Source: Euonymus europaeus
Lineage: Eukaryota; Streptophyta; Magnoliopsida; Celastrales; Celastraceae
Length of the DNA: 64,000 nucleotides
Direction: 5' to 3'
NCBI GenBank assembly: GCA_963580455.1
Contig: OY756967.1
Span: forward strand, 12,112,501 to 12,176,500
Below the pieces are notes generated by a model. That model was not told where the DNA came from and ran no database searches. It saw only the letters and a program-made list of their open reading frames with translations. The first letter of the stretch is position 1; each line of letters begins with the position of its first letter. Positions 37,001 to 49,700 of the stretch are shown in pieces. The position numbers and the translations under genes were made by a program.

Positions 37001-40000
37001 CTTCGGACAATCAAAGTTGCTCGATGTACACTTTTTATTATTCTTCTATGTTAATTTTACGAAAATGAGCTTCCAGGATTATTTCGATGCCAAAACACCA
37101 ACTTTCTATGACAAATGGACAAAACCGTTAAAAATACCTCCGTAGAGAGAGTTGAGCAACTTCGGACAATCAAAGTTGCTCGGTGTACAATTTATATTGT
37201 TCTTCTAAGTTAAATTTTCCAAAAATGAGCTTCCAGAATTATTTCGATGCCAAAACACCAACTTTCTATGGCAAATGGACAAAACCTTTAAAAGCTCCTC
37301 CATAGAGAGAGTTGAGCAACTTCGGACTTTCAAAGTTGCTCGGTGTACACTTTTTATTACTCTTTTATGTTAAATTTTACGAGAATGAGCTTCCAAGATT
37401 ATTTCGATGCCAAAACGCCAACTTTCTATGACAAATGGACAAAACCGTTAAAAGCACCTCCATTGAGAGAGTTGAGCAACTTCGGACTATCAAAGTTGCT
37501 CGGTGTAGACTTTGTATTGTTCTTCTATGTTAAATTTTACGAAAATGAGCTTCGAGGATTATTTTGATGCCAAAACACCAACTTTCAATGACAAATGGAC
37601 AAAACCGTTAAAAGTTCCTCCATAGAGAGAGTTGTGCAACTTTGGACTATCAAAGTTGCTCGGTGTACACTTTATATTGTTCTACTAAGTCAAATTTTGC
37701 GAGTATAAGCTTCCAAGATTATTTTGATGCCAAAACATTAACGTTCTTTGACAAATGGACAAAACCGTTAAAAGCTCCTCCATAGAAAGAGTTGAGAAAC
37801 TTCGGACAATCAAAGTTGCTCGGTGTACCCTTTTTATTGTTCTTTTATGTTAAATTGTTCGAAAATGAGCTTCCAGGATTATTTCGATGTCAAAACACCA
37901 GCTTTTTATGACAAATTGACAAAACCGTTAAAAGCTCCTCCATGGAGAGAGTTGAGAAACTTCGGACTATCAAAGTTGCTCGGTGTACACTTTTTATTGT
38001 TCTTCTAAGTTAAATTTTACGAAAACGAGCTTCTAGGATTATTTCGATGCCAAAACAACAACTTTCTATGACAAATGGACAAAACCGTTAAAAGCTCCTC
38101 CATAGAGAGAGTTGAGCTACTTCGGACAATCATAGTTGCTCGGTGTACACTTTTTATTGTTCTTTTGTGTTAAATTTTACGAAAATGAGCTTACACGATT
38201 ATTTCGATGCCAAAACACCAACTTTCTATGACAAATGAACAAAACCGTTAAAAGCTCCTCCATAGAGAGAGTTGAGCAACTTCGGACTATCAAAGTTGCT
38301 CGGTGTACACTTTTTATTGTTCATCTAAGTTAAATTTTACGAAAATGAGCTTCCTAGATTATTTCGATGCCAAAACACCAACTTTCTATGACAAATGGAC
38401 AAAACCGTTAAAAGCTCCTCCATAGAGAGAGTTGAGCAACTTCGGACTATCAAAGTTGCTCGGTGGACACTTTTTATTGTTCTTTTATGTTAAATTTTAT
38501 GAAAATGAGCTTCCAGGATTATTTAGATGCCAAAACACCAACTTTCTATGATAAATGGACAAAACCGTTAAAAGCCCCTCCATAGAGAGAATTGAGCAAC
38601 TTCGGACTATCAAAGTTGCTCGGTGTACACTTTTTACTGTTCTTCTAAGTAAAATTTTACGAAAATGAGCTTCCAGGATAATTTCGATGCCAAAACACCA
38701 ACTTTCTATGATAAATGGACAAAACCGTTAAAAGCCCCTCCATAGAGAGAATTGAGCAACTTCGGACTATCAAAGTTGCTCGGTGTACACTTTTTACTGT
38801 TCTTCTAAGTAAAATTTTACGAAAATGAGATCCAGGATTATTTCGATGCCAAAACACCAACTTTCTATGACAAATGGACAAAACCGTTAAAAGCTCCTCC
38901 ATAGAGAGAGTTTAGCTACTTCGTACAATCAAAGTTGCTCAATTTACACTTTATATTGTTCTACTAAGTCAAATTTTACGAGTATAAGTTTCCAAGATTA
39001 TTTTGATGCCAAAACATTAACTTTCTATGACAAATGGACAAAACCGTTAAAAGCTCCTCCATAGAGAGAGTTTAGCTACTTCATACAATCAAAGTTGCTC
39101 AATTTACACTTTATATTGTTCTACTAAGTCAAATTTTACGAGTATAAGTTTCCAAGATTATTTTGATGCCAAAACATTAACTTTCTATGACAAATGTACA
39201 AAACCGTTAAAAGCTCCTCCATAGAAAGACTTGAGCAACTTTGGACAATCAAAGTTGCTCGGTGTGCACTTTTTATTGTTCTTCTAGGTAAAATTTTACG
39301 AAAATGAGCTTCCAGGATTATTTCGATGCCAAAACACCATCTTTCTATGACAAATGGACAAAACCGTTAAAAGCTGCTCCATAGAGAGAGTTGAGCAACT
39401 TCGGACATTCAAAGTTGCTCGGTGTACAATTTTTATTGTTCTACTAAGTCAAATTTTACGAGTATAAGCTTCCAAGATTATTTTGATGCCAAAACATTAA
39501 CTTTCTATGACAAATGGACAAAACCGTTAAAAATTCCTCCATAGAAAGGGTTAAGAAACTTCGGACAATCAAAGTTGCTCGGTGTACCATTTTATTGTTC
39601 TTTTATGTTAAATTTTACAAAAATGAGCTTCCAGGATTATTTCGATGCCAAAACACCAACTTTCTATGACAGATGGAAAAAATCGTTAAAAGCCCCACCA
39701 TAGAAAGAATTGAGCAACTTCGGACTATCAAAGTTGCTCGGTGTACACTTTTTAGTGTTCTTCTATGTTAAATTTTACGAAAATGAGCTTCCAGGATTAT
39801 TTCGATGCCAAAACACCAACTTTCTATGACAAAGGGACAAAACCGTTAAAAGCTCCTCCATATAGAGAGTTGAGCAACTTCAGAAAATCATAGTTGCTCG
39901 GTGTACACTTTATATTGTTCTACTAAGTCAAATTTTACGAGTATAAGCCTCCAAGATTATTTTGATGCCAAAACATTAACTTTCTATGATAAATGGACAA

Positions 40001-43000
40001 AACCGTTAAAAGCTCCTCGATAGAAAGAGTTGAGAAACTTCGGACAATCAAATTTGCTCGGTGTACCCTTTTTATTGTTCTTTTATGTTAAATTTTACGA
40101 AAATGAGCTTCCAAGATTATTTCGATGCCAAAACACCAGCTTTCTATGACAAATGGACAAAACCGTTAAAAGCTCCTCCATGGAGATAATTGAGCAACTT
40201 CGAACTATCAAAGTTGCTCGGTGTACACTTTTTATTGTTCTTCTATGTTAAATTTTACGAAAATGAGCTTCCAGGATTATTTCGATGCCAAAACACCAAC
40301 TTTCTATGACAAATGGACAAAACCGTTAAAAGCTCCTCCATATAGAGAGTTGAGCAACTTCGGAAAATCATAGTTGCTCGGTGTACACTTTATATTGTTC
40401 TACTAAGTCAAATTTTACGAGTATAAGCTTCCAAGATTATTTTGATGCCAAAACATTAACTTTCTATGACAAATGGACAAAACCGTTAAAAGCTCCTCGA
40501 TAGAAAGAGTTGAGAAACTTCGGACAATCAAATTTGCTCGGTGTACCCTTTTTATTGTTCTTTTATGTTAAATTTTACGAAAATAAGCTTACACGATTAT
40601 TTCGATGCCAAAACACCAACTTTCTATGACAAATGAACAAAACCGTTAAAAGCTCCTTCATAGAGAGAGTTGAGCAACTTCGTACTGTCAAAGTTGCTCG
40701 GTGTACACTTTTTATTGTTCATCTAAGTTAAATTTTACGAAAATGAGCTTCCTAGATTATTTCGATGCCAAAACACCAACTTTCTATGACAAATGGACAA
40801 AACCGTTAAAAGCTCCTCCATAGAGAGAGTTGAGCAACTTCGGACTATCAAAGTTGCTCGGTGGACACTTTTTATTGTTCTTTTATGTTAAATTTTACGA
40901 AAATGAGCTTCCAGTATTATTTCGATGCCAAAACACCAACTTTCTATGATAAATGGACAAAACCGTTAAAAGCTCCTCCATGGAAAGAGTTGAGCAACTT
41001 CGGACTATCAAAGTTGCTCGTTGTACACTTTTTATTATTCTTTTATGTTAAATTTTAAGAAAATGAGCTTCCAGGATTATTTCGATGCCAAAACACCAAC
41101 TTTCTATGATAAATGGACAAAACCGTTAAAAGCCCCTCCATAGAGAGAATTGAGCAACTTCGGACTATCAAAGTTGCTAGGTGTACACTTTTTACTGTTC
41201 TTCTAAGTAAAATTTTACGAAAATGAGATCCAGGATTATTTCGATGCCAAAACACCAACTTTCTATGACAAATGGACAAAACCGTTAAAAGCTCCTCCAT
41301 AGAGAGAGTTTAGCTACTTCGTACAATCAAAGTTGCTCAATTTACACTTTATATTGTTCTACTAAGTCAAATTTTACAAGTATAAGTTTCCAAGATTATT
41401 TCGATGCCAAAACATTAAGTTTCTATGACAAATGTACAAAACCGTTAAAAGCTCCTCCATAGAAAGACTTGAGCAACTTCGGACTATCAAAGTTGCTCGG
41501 TGTACACTTTTTATTGTTCTTCTATGTTAAATTTTACGAAAATGAGCTTCCAGGATTATTTCGATGCCAAAACACCAACTTTCTATGACAAATGGACAAA
41601 ACCGTTAAAAGCTGCTCGATAGAGAGAGTTGAGCAACTTCGGAAAATCAAAGTTGCTCGGTGTACACTTTATATTGTTCTACTAAGTCAAATTTTACGAG
41701 TATAAGCTTCCAAGATTATTTTGATGCCAAAACATTAACTTTCTATGACAAATGGACAAAACCGTTAAAAATTCCTCCATAGAAAGGGTTAAGAAACTTC
41801 GGACAATCAAATTTGCTCGGTGTACCCTTTTTATTGTTCTTTTATGTTAAATTTTACGAAAATGATCTTCCAGGATTATTTCGATGCCAAAACACCAGCT
41901 TTCTATGACAAATGGACAAAACCGTTAAAAGCTCCTCCATGGAGATAATTGAGCAACTTCGAACTATCAAAGTTGCTCGGTGTACACTTTTTATTGTTTT
42001 TCTATGTTAAATTTTACGGAAATGAGCTTCCAGGATTATTTCGATGCCAAAACACCAACTTTCTATGACAAATGGACAAAACCGTTAAAAGCTCCTCCAT
42101 AAAGATAGTTGAGCAACTTCGGACATTCAAAGTTGCTCGGTGTACACTTTTTATTGTTCTTTTGTGTTAAATTTTACGAAAATGAGCTTGCACGATTATT
42201 TCGATGCCAAAACACCAACTTTCTATGACAAATGGACAAAACCGTTAAAAGCTCCTCCATAGAGAGAGTTGAGCAACTTCGGAAAATCAAATTTGCTCGG
42301 TGTACACTTTATATTGTTCTACTAAGTCAAATTTTACGAGTATAAGCTTTCAAGATTATTTTGATGCCAAAACATTAACTTTCTATGACAGATGGAAATA
42401 ACCGTTAAAAGCCCCTCCATAGAGAGAATTGAGCAACTTCGGACTATCAAAGTTGCTCGGTGTACACTTTTTATTGTTCTTCTAAGTTAAATTTTACGAA
42501 AATGAGCTTCCAGGATTATTTCGATGCCAAAACACCAACTTTCTATGACAAATGGACAAAACCGTTAAAAGCTCCTCCATAGAGAGAGTCGAGCAACTTC
42601 GGACAATAAAGTTGCTCGGTGTACACTTTATATTGTTCTACTAAGTCAAATTTTACGAGTATAAGCTTCCAAGATTATTTGGATGCCAAAACATTAACTT
42701 TCTATGACAAATGGACAAAACCGTTAAAAGCTCCTCGATAGAAAGAGTTGAGCAACTTCGGACAATCAATGTTACTCGGTGTACCCTTTTTATTGTTCTT
42801 TTATGTTAAATTTTACGAAAATGAGCTTCCAAGATTATTTCGATGCGAAAACACTAGCTTTCTATGACAAATGGACAAAACCGTTAAAAGCTCTGCCATA
42901 GAGAGAGTTAAGAAACTTCGGACTATCAAAGTTACTCGGTGTACACTTTTTATTGCTCTTCTAAGTTAAATTTTATGAAAATGAGCTTCCAGGATTATTT

Positions 43001-43286
43001 CGATTCCAAAACACCAAATTTCTATGACAAATGAACAAAACCGTTAAAAAGTCCTCCATAGAGAGCGTTGAGCAACTTCGGACTATCAAAGTTGCTCGGT
43101 GTACACTTTTTATTGTTCTTCTAAGTTAAATTTTACGAAAATGAGCTTCCTGGATTATTTCTGTGACAGCCCAACCCTGAGGAACCAGCCCGCAGGCCCT
43201 GGCCCAATCCGTTGCAACTTCACATTCAGGCTCCATGGGCCCCACCCCCAACCACATCACCTCTCACAAGGCAGGTTGTTGCTCCT

Positions 43287-43339
43287 GGGGATCGAACCCC
43301 TCAAAGCCTTTACATGGGCAACTCCCATCACCAACTAAG
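43287..43339 (-). promoter_or_regulatory. tRNA-like A/B boxes, left arm (antisense)
   Basis: This is the mirror image of the right-arm motif: the B box reads GGGGATCGAACC on + at 43287-43298, and CCAACTAAG is at 43331-43339. It is directed away from the central copy. Confidence 0.5.
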
Positions 43340-43393
43340 TGCTTAGCTGGTGGTGGGAGTTGCCCATCAAAGGGAGGTGAGGAGTTCGAGCTC
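43340..43393 (+). promoter_or_regulatory. tRNA-like A/B boxes, centre of the element
   Basis: TGCTTAGCTGG (43340-43350) and GAGTTCGAGCTC (43382-43393) are 31 nt apart. The flanks (GGGAGTTGCCCAT, CAACAACCT) match the right arm, so this is a diverged relative of the arm sequence. It lies head-to-head with the left arm's copy. Confidence 0.5.
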
Positions 43394-43552
43394 TACCTCC
43401 AACAACCTACTCCCAAAGAGGGGGGTGATGGGTTGGGCTGCCTGGGCCATGGCCCAGGGAAGTACCCAGTGGCGAGGTTGTGCCGGGCGGGCCTGAGGGC
43501 TGTCGTGCAGGGCGACTTGGCTGGGGAAACTCTTAGAAAGGTAGTTTTTCTG

Positions 43553-43608
43553 TGGCTTAGTTGGTGATGGGAGTTGCCCATGTAAAGGCTTTGAGGGGTT
43601 CGATCCCC
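43553..43608 (+). promoter_or_regulatory. tRNA-like A box and B box, right arm
   Basis: TGGCTTAGTTGG (43553-43564) fits the A-box pattern and GGTTCGATCCCC (43597-43608) fits the B-box pattern GGTTCGANNCC. They are 32 nt apart, as in tRNA genes and tRNA-derived SINE heads. GGGG and CCCC around TTCGAT give a T-arm-like stem. No complete cloverleaf was established. Confidence 0.6.
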
Positions 43609-43738
43609 AGGAGCAACAACCTGCCTTGTGAGAGGTGATGTGGTTGGGGGTGGGGCCCATGGAGCCTGAATGTGAAGTTGCAACGGATTGGGCCAGGGCC
43701 TGCGGGCTAGTTCCTCAGGGTTGGGCTGTCACAATTTC

Positions 43739-46700
43739 GATGCCAAAACACCAGCTTTCTATGACAAATGGACAAAACCGTTAAAAGCTCCTCCATAGAG
43801 AGAGTTGAGAAACTTCGGACTATCAAAGTTGCTCGGTGTACACTTTTTATTGTTCTTCTATGTTAAATTTTACGAAAATGAGCTTTCAGTATTATTTCGA
43901 TGCCAAAACACCAACTTTCTATGACAAATGAACAAAACCGTGAAAAGCTCTTCCATAGAGAGAGTTGAGCAACTTCGGACTATCAAAGTTGCACGGTGTA
44001 CACTTTTTATTGTTCTTTTATGTTAAATTTTACGAAAATGAGCTTCCAGGATTATGTCGATGCCAAAACACCAACTTTCTATGATAAATTGACAAAACCG
44101 CTAAAAGCTCCTTCATAGAGAGAGTTGAGCAACTTCGTACTGTCAAAGTTGCTCGGTGTACACTTTTTATTGTTCATCTAAGTTAAATTTTACGAAAATG
44201 AGCTTCCTAGATTATTTCGATGCCAAAACACCAACTTTCTATGACAAATGGACAAAACCGTTAAAAGCTCCTCCATAGAGAGAGTTGAGCAACTTCGGAC
44301 TATCAAAGTTGCTCGGTGGACACTTTTTATTGTTCTTTTATGTTAAATTTTACGAAAATGAGCTTCCAGGATTATTTCGATGCCAAAACACCAACTTTCT
44401 ATGATAAATGGACAAAACCGTTAAAAGCTCCTCCATGGAAAGAGTTGAGCAACTTCGGACTATCAAAGTTGCTCGTTGTACACTTTTTATTATTCTTTTA
44501 TGTTAAATTTTAAGAAAATGAGCTTCCAGGATTATTTCGATGCCAAAACACCAACTTTCTATGATAAATGGACAAAACCGTTAAAAGCCCCTCCATAGAG
44601 AGAATTGAGCAACTTCGGACTATCAAAGTTGCTCGGTGTACACTTTTTACTGTTCTTCTAAGTAAAATTTTACGAAAATGAGATCCAGGATTATTTCGAT
44701 GCCAAAACACCAACTTTCTATGACAAATGGACAAAACCGTTAAAAGCTCCTCCATAGAGAGAGTTTAGCTACTTCGTACAATCAAAGTTGCTCAATTTAC
44801 ACTTTATATTGTTCTACTAAGTCAAATTTTACGAGTATAAGTTTCCAAGATTATTTCGATGCCAAAACATTAACTTTCTATGACAAATGTACAAAACCGT
44901 TAAAAGCTCCTCCATAGAAAGACTTGAGCAACTTCGGACTATCAAAGTTGCTCGGTGTACACTTTTTATTGTTCTTCTATGTTAAATTTTACGAAAATGA
45001 GCTTCCAGGATTATTTCGACGCCAAAACACCAACTTTCTATGACAAATGGACAAAACCGTTAAAAGCTGCTCGATAGAGAGAGTTGAGCAACTTCGGAAA
45101 ATCAAAGTTGCTCGGTGTACACTTTATATTGTTCTTCTAAGTCAAATTTTACGAGTATAAGCTTCCAAGATTATTTTGATGCCAAAACATTAACTTTCTA
45201 TGACAAATGGAAAAAACCGTTAAAAATTCCTCCATAGAAAGGGTTAAGAAACTTCGGACAATCAAATTTGCTCGGTGTACCCTATTTATTGTTCTTTTAT
45301 GTTAAATTTTACGAAAATGATCTTCCAGGATTATTTCGATGCCAAAACACCAGCTTTCTATGACAAATGGACAAAACCGTTAAAAGCTCCTCCATGGAGA
45401 TAATTGAGCAACTTCGAATTATCAAAGTTGCTCGGTGTACACTTTTTATTTTTTTTCTATGTTAAATTTTACGGAAATGAGCTTCCAGGATTATTTCGAT
45501 GCCAAAACACCAACTTTCTATGACAAATGGACAAAACCGTTAAAAGCTCCTCGATAGAAAGAGTTGAGAAACTTCGGACAATCAAATTTGCTCGGTGTAC
45601 CCTTTTTATTGTTCTTTTATGTTAAATTTTACGAAAATAAGCTTACACGGTTATTTCGATGCCAAAACACCAACTTTCTATGACAAATGAACAAAACCGT
45701 TAAAAGCTCCTTCATAGAGAGAGTTGAGCAACTTCGTACTGTCAAAGTTGCTCGGTGTACACTTTTTATTGTTCATCTAAGTTAAATTTTACGAAAATGA
45801 GCTTCCTAGATTATTTCGATGCCAAAACACCAACTTTCTATGACAAATGGACAAAACCGTTAAAAGCTCCTCCATAGAGAGAGTTGAGCAACTTCGGACT
45901 ATCAAAGTTGCTCGGTGGACACTTTTTATTGTTCTTTTATGTTAAATTTTACGAAAATGAGCTTCTAGGATTATTTCGATGCCAAAACACCAACTTTCTA
46001 TGATAAATGGACAAAATCGTTAAAAGCTCCTCCATGGAAAGAGTTGAGCAACTTCGGACTATCAAAGTTGCTCGTTGTACACTTTTTATTATTCTTTTAT
46101 GTTAAATTTTAAGAAAATGAGCTTCCAGGATTATTTCGATGCCAAAACACCAACTTTCTATGATAAATGGACAAAACCGTTAAAAGCCCCTCCATAGAGA
46201 GAATTGGGCAACTTCGGACTATCAAAGTTGCTCGGTGTACACTTTTTACTGTTCTTCTAAGTAAAATTTTACGAAAATGAGATCCAGGATTATTTCGATG
46301 CCAAAACACCAACTTTCTATGACAAATGGACAAAACCGTTAAAAGCTCCTCCATAGAGAGAGTTTAGCTACTTCGTACAATCAAAGTTGCTCAATTTACA
46401 CTTTATATTGTTCTACTAAGTCAAATTTTACGAGTATAAGTTTCCAAGATTATTTCGATGCCAAAACATTAACTTTCTATGACAAATGTACAAAACCGTT
46501 AAAAGCTCCTCCATAGATAGACTTGAGCAACTTCGGACTATCAAAGTTGCTCGGTGTACACTTTTTATTGTTCTTCTATGTTAAATTTTACGAAAATGAG
46601 CTTCCAGGATTATTTCGATGCCAAAACACCAACTTTCTATGACAAATGGACAAAACCGTTAAAAGCTGCTCGATAGAGAGAGTTGAGCAACTTCGGAAAA

Positions 46701-49700
46701 TCAAAGTTGCTCGGTGTACACTTTATATTGTTCTACTAAGTCAAATTTTACGAGTATAAGCTTCCAAGATTATTTTGATGCCAAAACATTAACTTTCTAT
46801 GACAAATGGACAAAACCGTTAAAAATTCCTCCATAGAAAGGGTTAAGAAACTTCGGACAATCAAATTTGCTCGGTGTACCCTTTTTATTGTTCTTTTATG
46901 TTAAATTTTACGAAAATGATCTTCCAGGATTATTTCGATGCCAAAACACCAGCTTTCTATGACAAATGGACAAAACCGTTAAAAGCTCCTCCATGGAGAT
47001 AATTGAGCAACTTCGAACTATCAAAGTTGCTCGGTGTACACTTTTTATTGTTTTTCTATGTTAAATTTTACGGAAATGAGCTTCCAGGATTATTTCGATG
47101 CCAAAACACCAACTTTCTATGACAAATGGACAAAACCGTTAAAAGCTCCTCCATAAAGAGAGTTGAGCAACTTCGGACATTCAAAGTTGCTCGGTGTACA
47201 CTTTTTATTGTTCTTTTGTGTTAAATTTTACGAAAATGAGCTTGCACGATTATTTCGATGCCAAAACACCAACTTTCTATGACAAATGGACAAAACCGTT
47301 AAAAGCTCCTCCATAGAGAGAGTTGAGCAACTTCGGAAAATCAAATTTGCTCGGTGTACACTTTATATTGTTCTACTAAGTCAAATTTTACGAGTATAAG
47401 CTTTCAAGATTATTTTGATGCCAAAACATTAACTTTCTATGACAGATGGAAATAACCGTTAAAAGCCCCTCCATAGAGAGAATTGAGCAACTTCGGACTA
47501 TCAAAGTTGCTCGGTGTACACTTTTTATTGTTCTTCTAAGTTAAATTTTACGAAAATGAGCTTCCAGGATTATTTCGATGCCAAAACACCAACTTTCTAT
47601 GACAAATGGACAAAACCGTTAAAAGCTCCTCCATAGAGAGAGTCGAGCAACTTCGGACAATAAAGTTGCTCGGTGTACACTTTATATTGTTCTACTAAGT
47701 CAAATTTTACGAGTATAAGCTTCCAAGATTATTTGGATGCCAAAACATTAACTTTCTATGACAAATGGACAAAACCGTTAAAAGCTCCTCGATAGAAAGA
47801 GTTGAGCAACTTCGTACAATCAATGTTACTCGGTGTACCCTTTTTATTGTTCTTTTATGTTAAATTTTACGAAAATGAGCTTCCAAGATTATTTCGATGC
47901 GAAAACACCAGCTTTCTATGACAAATGGACAAAACCGTTAAAAACTCCGCCATAGAGAGAGTTGAGAAACTTCGGACTATCAAAGTTACTCGGTGTACAC
48001 TTTTTATTGCTCTTCTAAGTTAAATTTTATGAAAATGAGCTTCGAGGATTATTTCGATTCCAAAACACCAAATTTCTATGACAAATGAACAAAACCGTTA
48101 AAAAGTCCTCCATAGAGAGCGTTGAGCAACTTCGGACTATCAAAGTTGCTCGGTGTACACTTTTTATTGTTCTTCTAAGTTAAATTTTACGAAAATGAGC
48201 TTCCTGGATTATTTCGATGCCAAAACACCAGCTTTCTATGACAAATGGACAAAACCGTTAAAAGCTCCTCCATAGAGAGAGTTGAGAAACTTCGGACTAT
48301 CAAAGTTGCTCGGTGTACACTTTTTATTGTTCTTCTATGTTAAATTTTACGAAAATGAGCTTTCAGTATTATTTCGATGCCAAAACACCAACTTTCTATG
48401 ACAAATGAACAAAACCGTGAAAAGCTCTTCCATAGAGAGAGTTGAGCAACTTCGGACTATCAAAGTTGCTCGGTGTACACTTTTTATTGTTCTTTTATGT
48501 TAAATTTTACGAAAATGAGCTTCCAGGATTATGTCGATGCCAAAACACCAACTTTCTATGATAAATTGACAAAACCGCTAAAAGCTCCTTCATAGAGAGA
48601 GTTGAGCAACTTCGTACTGTCAAAGTTGCTCGGTGTACACTTTTTATTGTTCATCTAAGTTAAATTTTACGAAAATGAGCTTCCTAGATTATTTCGATGC
48701 CAAAACACCAACTTTCTATGACAAATGGACAAAACCGTTAAAAGCTCCTCCATAGAGAGAGTTGAGCAACTTCGGACTATCAAAGTTGCTCGGTGGACAC
48801 TTTTTATTGTTCTTTTATGTTAAATTTTACGAAAATGAGCTTCCAGGATTATTTCGATGCCAAAACACCAACTTTCTATGATAAATGGACAAAACCGTTA
48901 AAAGCTCCTCCATGGAAAGAGTTGAGCAACTTCGGACTATCAAAGTTGCTCGTTGTACACTTTTTATTATTCTTTTATGTTAAATTTTAAGAAAATGAGC
49001 TTCCAGGATTATTTCGATGCCAAAACACCAACTTTCTATGATAAATGGACAAAACCGTTAAAAGCCCCTCCATAGAGAGAATTGAGCAACTTCGGACTAC
49101 CAAAGTTGCTCGGTGTACACTTTTTACTGTTCTTCTAAGTAAAATTTTACGAAAATGAGATCCAGGATTATTTCGATGCCAAAACACCAACTTTCTATGA
49201 CAAATGGACAAAACCGTTAAAAGCTCCTCCATAGAGAGAGTTTAGCTACTTCGTACAATCAAAGTTGCTCAATTTACACTTTATATTGTTCTACTAAGTC
49301 AAATTTTACGAGTATAAGTTTCCAAGATTATTTCGATGCCAAAACATTAACTTTCTATGACAAATGTACAAAACCGTTAAAAGCTCCTCCATAGAAAGAC
49401 TTGAGCAACTTCGGACTATCAAAGTTGCTCGGTGTACACTTTTTATTGTTCTTCTATGTTAAATTTTACGAAAATGAGCTTCCAGGATTATTTCGATGCC
49501 AAAACAACAACTTTTTATGACAAATGGACAAAACCGTTAAAAGCTTCTCGATAGAGAGAGTTGAGCAACTTCGGAAAATCAAAGTTGCTCGGTGTACACT
49601 TTATATTGTTCTACTAAGTCAAATTTTACGAGTATAAGCTTCCAAGATTATTTTGATGCCAAAAGATTAACTTTCTATGACAAATGAACAAAACCGTTAA

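Larger units (their letters stand above)
7400..43161 (+). repeat. Satellite DNA array, about 160-bp monomers, left part
   Basis: Head-to-tail monomers in one orientation begin directly after the LTR. The period is 160 bp, seen as sequence in register every 480 bp. Some monomers are 159 bp, for example those with CCGTAAAAGC in place of CCGTTAAAAGC. Landmarks in each monomer, in order, are ATGACAAATGGACAAAACCG, CTCCATAGAGAGAG, GAGCAACTT-N10-AAGTTGCTC, GGTGTACAC, TTAAATTTTACG, GATTATTTCGATGCC and AAAACACCAACTTTC. Two main types alternate irregularly. One has TTCTACTAAGTCAAATTTTA with GAGTATAAGCTTCC and ACATTAA. The other has TTCTTCTATGTTAAATTTTA with GAAAATGAGCTTCC and ACACCAA. The monomer length is in the range common for plant centromeric or heterochromatic satellites. 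I do not recognise the family, and a centromere role is not shown. Confidence 0.95.
43162..43733 (+). mobile_element. 572-bp inverted-repeat (foldback) element with tRNA-like arms
   Basis: The arms are 43162-43339 and 43556-43733, each 178 bp. They match as inverted repeats at 177 of 178 positions by eye, the one difference being CCAGCCC versus CTAGCCC. The ends are TGTGACAGCCC...GGGCTGTCACA. The element is GC-rich, unlike the AT-rich satellite. The frames in it are reflections of the inverted arms and encode no recognisable transposase, so it is probably non-autonomous. The arms contain pol III-like A and B boxes. TG...CA ends with a 5-bp target duplication are LTR-integrase-like, but the arms are inverted. 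Long arms also fit a foldback or MITE-like DNA element. Simple SINEs would not have inverted ends or so short a duplication. Family unknown. Confidence 0.85.
43157..43738. repeat. 5-bp target-site duplication ATTTC flanking the inserted element
   Basis: ATTTC lies at 43157-43161 and again at 43734-43738. An uninterrupted monomer has a single ATTTC in GATTATTTCGATGCC. Removing one copy and the element restores a normal monomer. Confidence 0.9.

Noticed and set aside
43553..43640. Functional tRNA gene
   Set aside because: A and B boxes are present, but a full acceptor stem and anticodon arm could not be drawn. A tRNA-derived promoter-like motif is the safer reading.
43235..43683. Overlapping frames of 96-110 codons on both strands in the inverted element
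   Set aside because: The two inverted arms give the same peptide on opposite strands. No transposase motif or conserved domain is visible.
38657..49232. 81-codon minus-strand frames (MEELLTVLSICHRKLVFWHR) repeated at 38.7, 41.1, 44.5, 46.1 and 49.0 kb
   Set aside because: Same reason: they arise from the repeated pair of 159/160-bp monomers, one with the GAGATCCAGG deletion, and are useful only as markers of the higher-order repeat.
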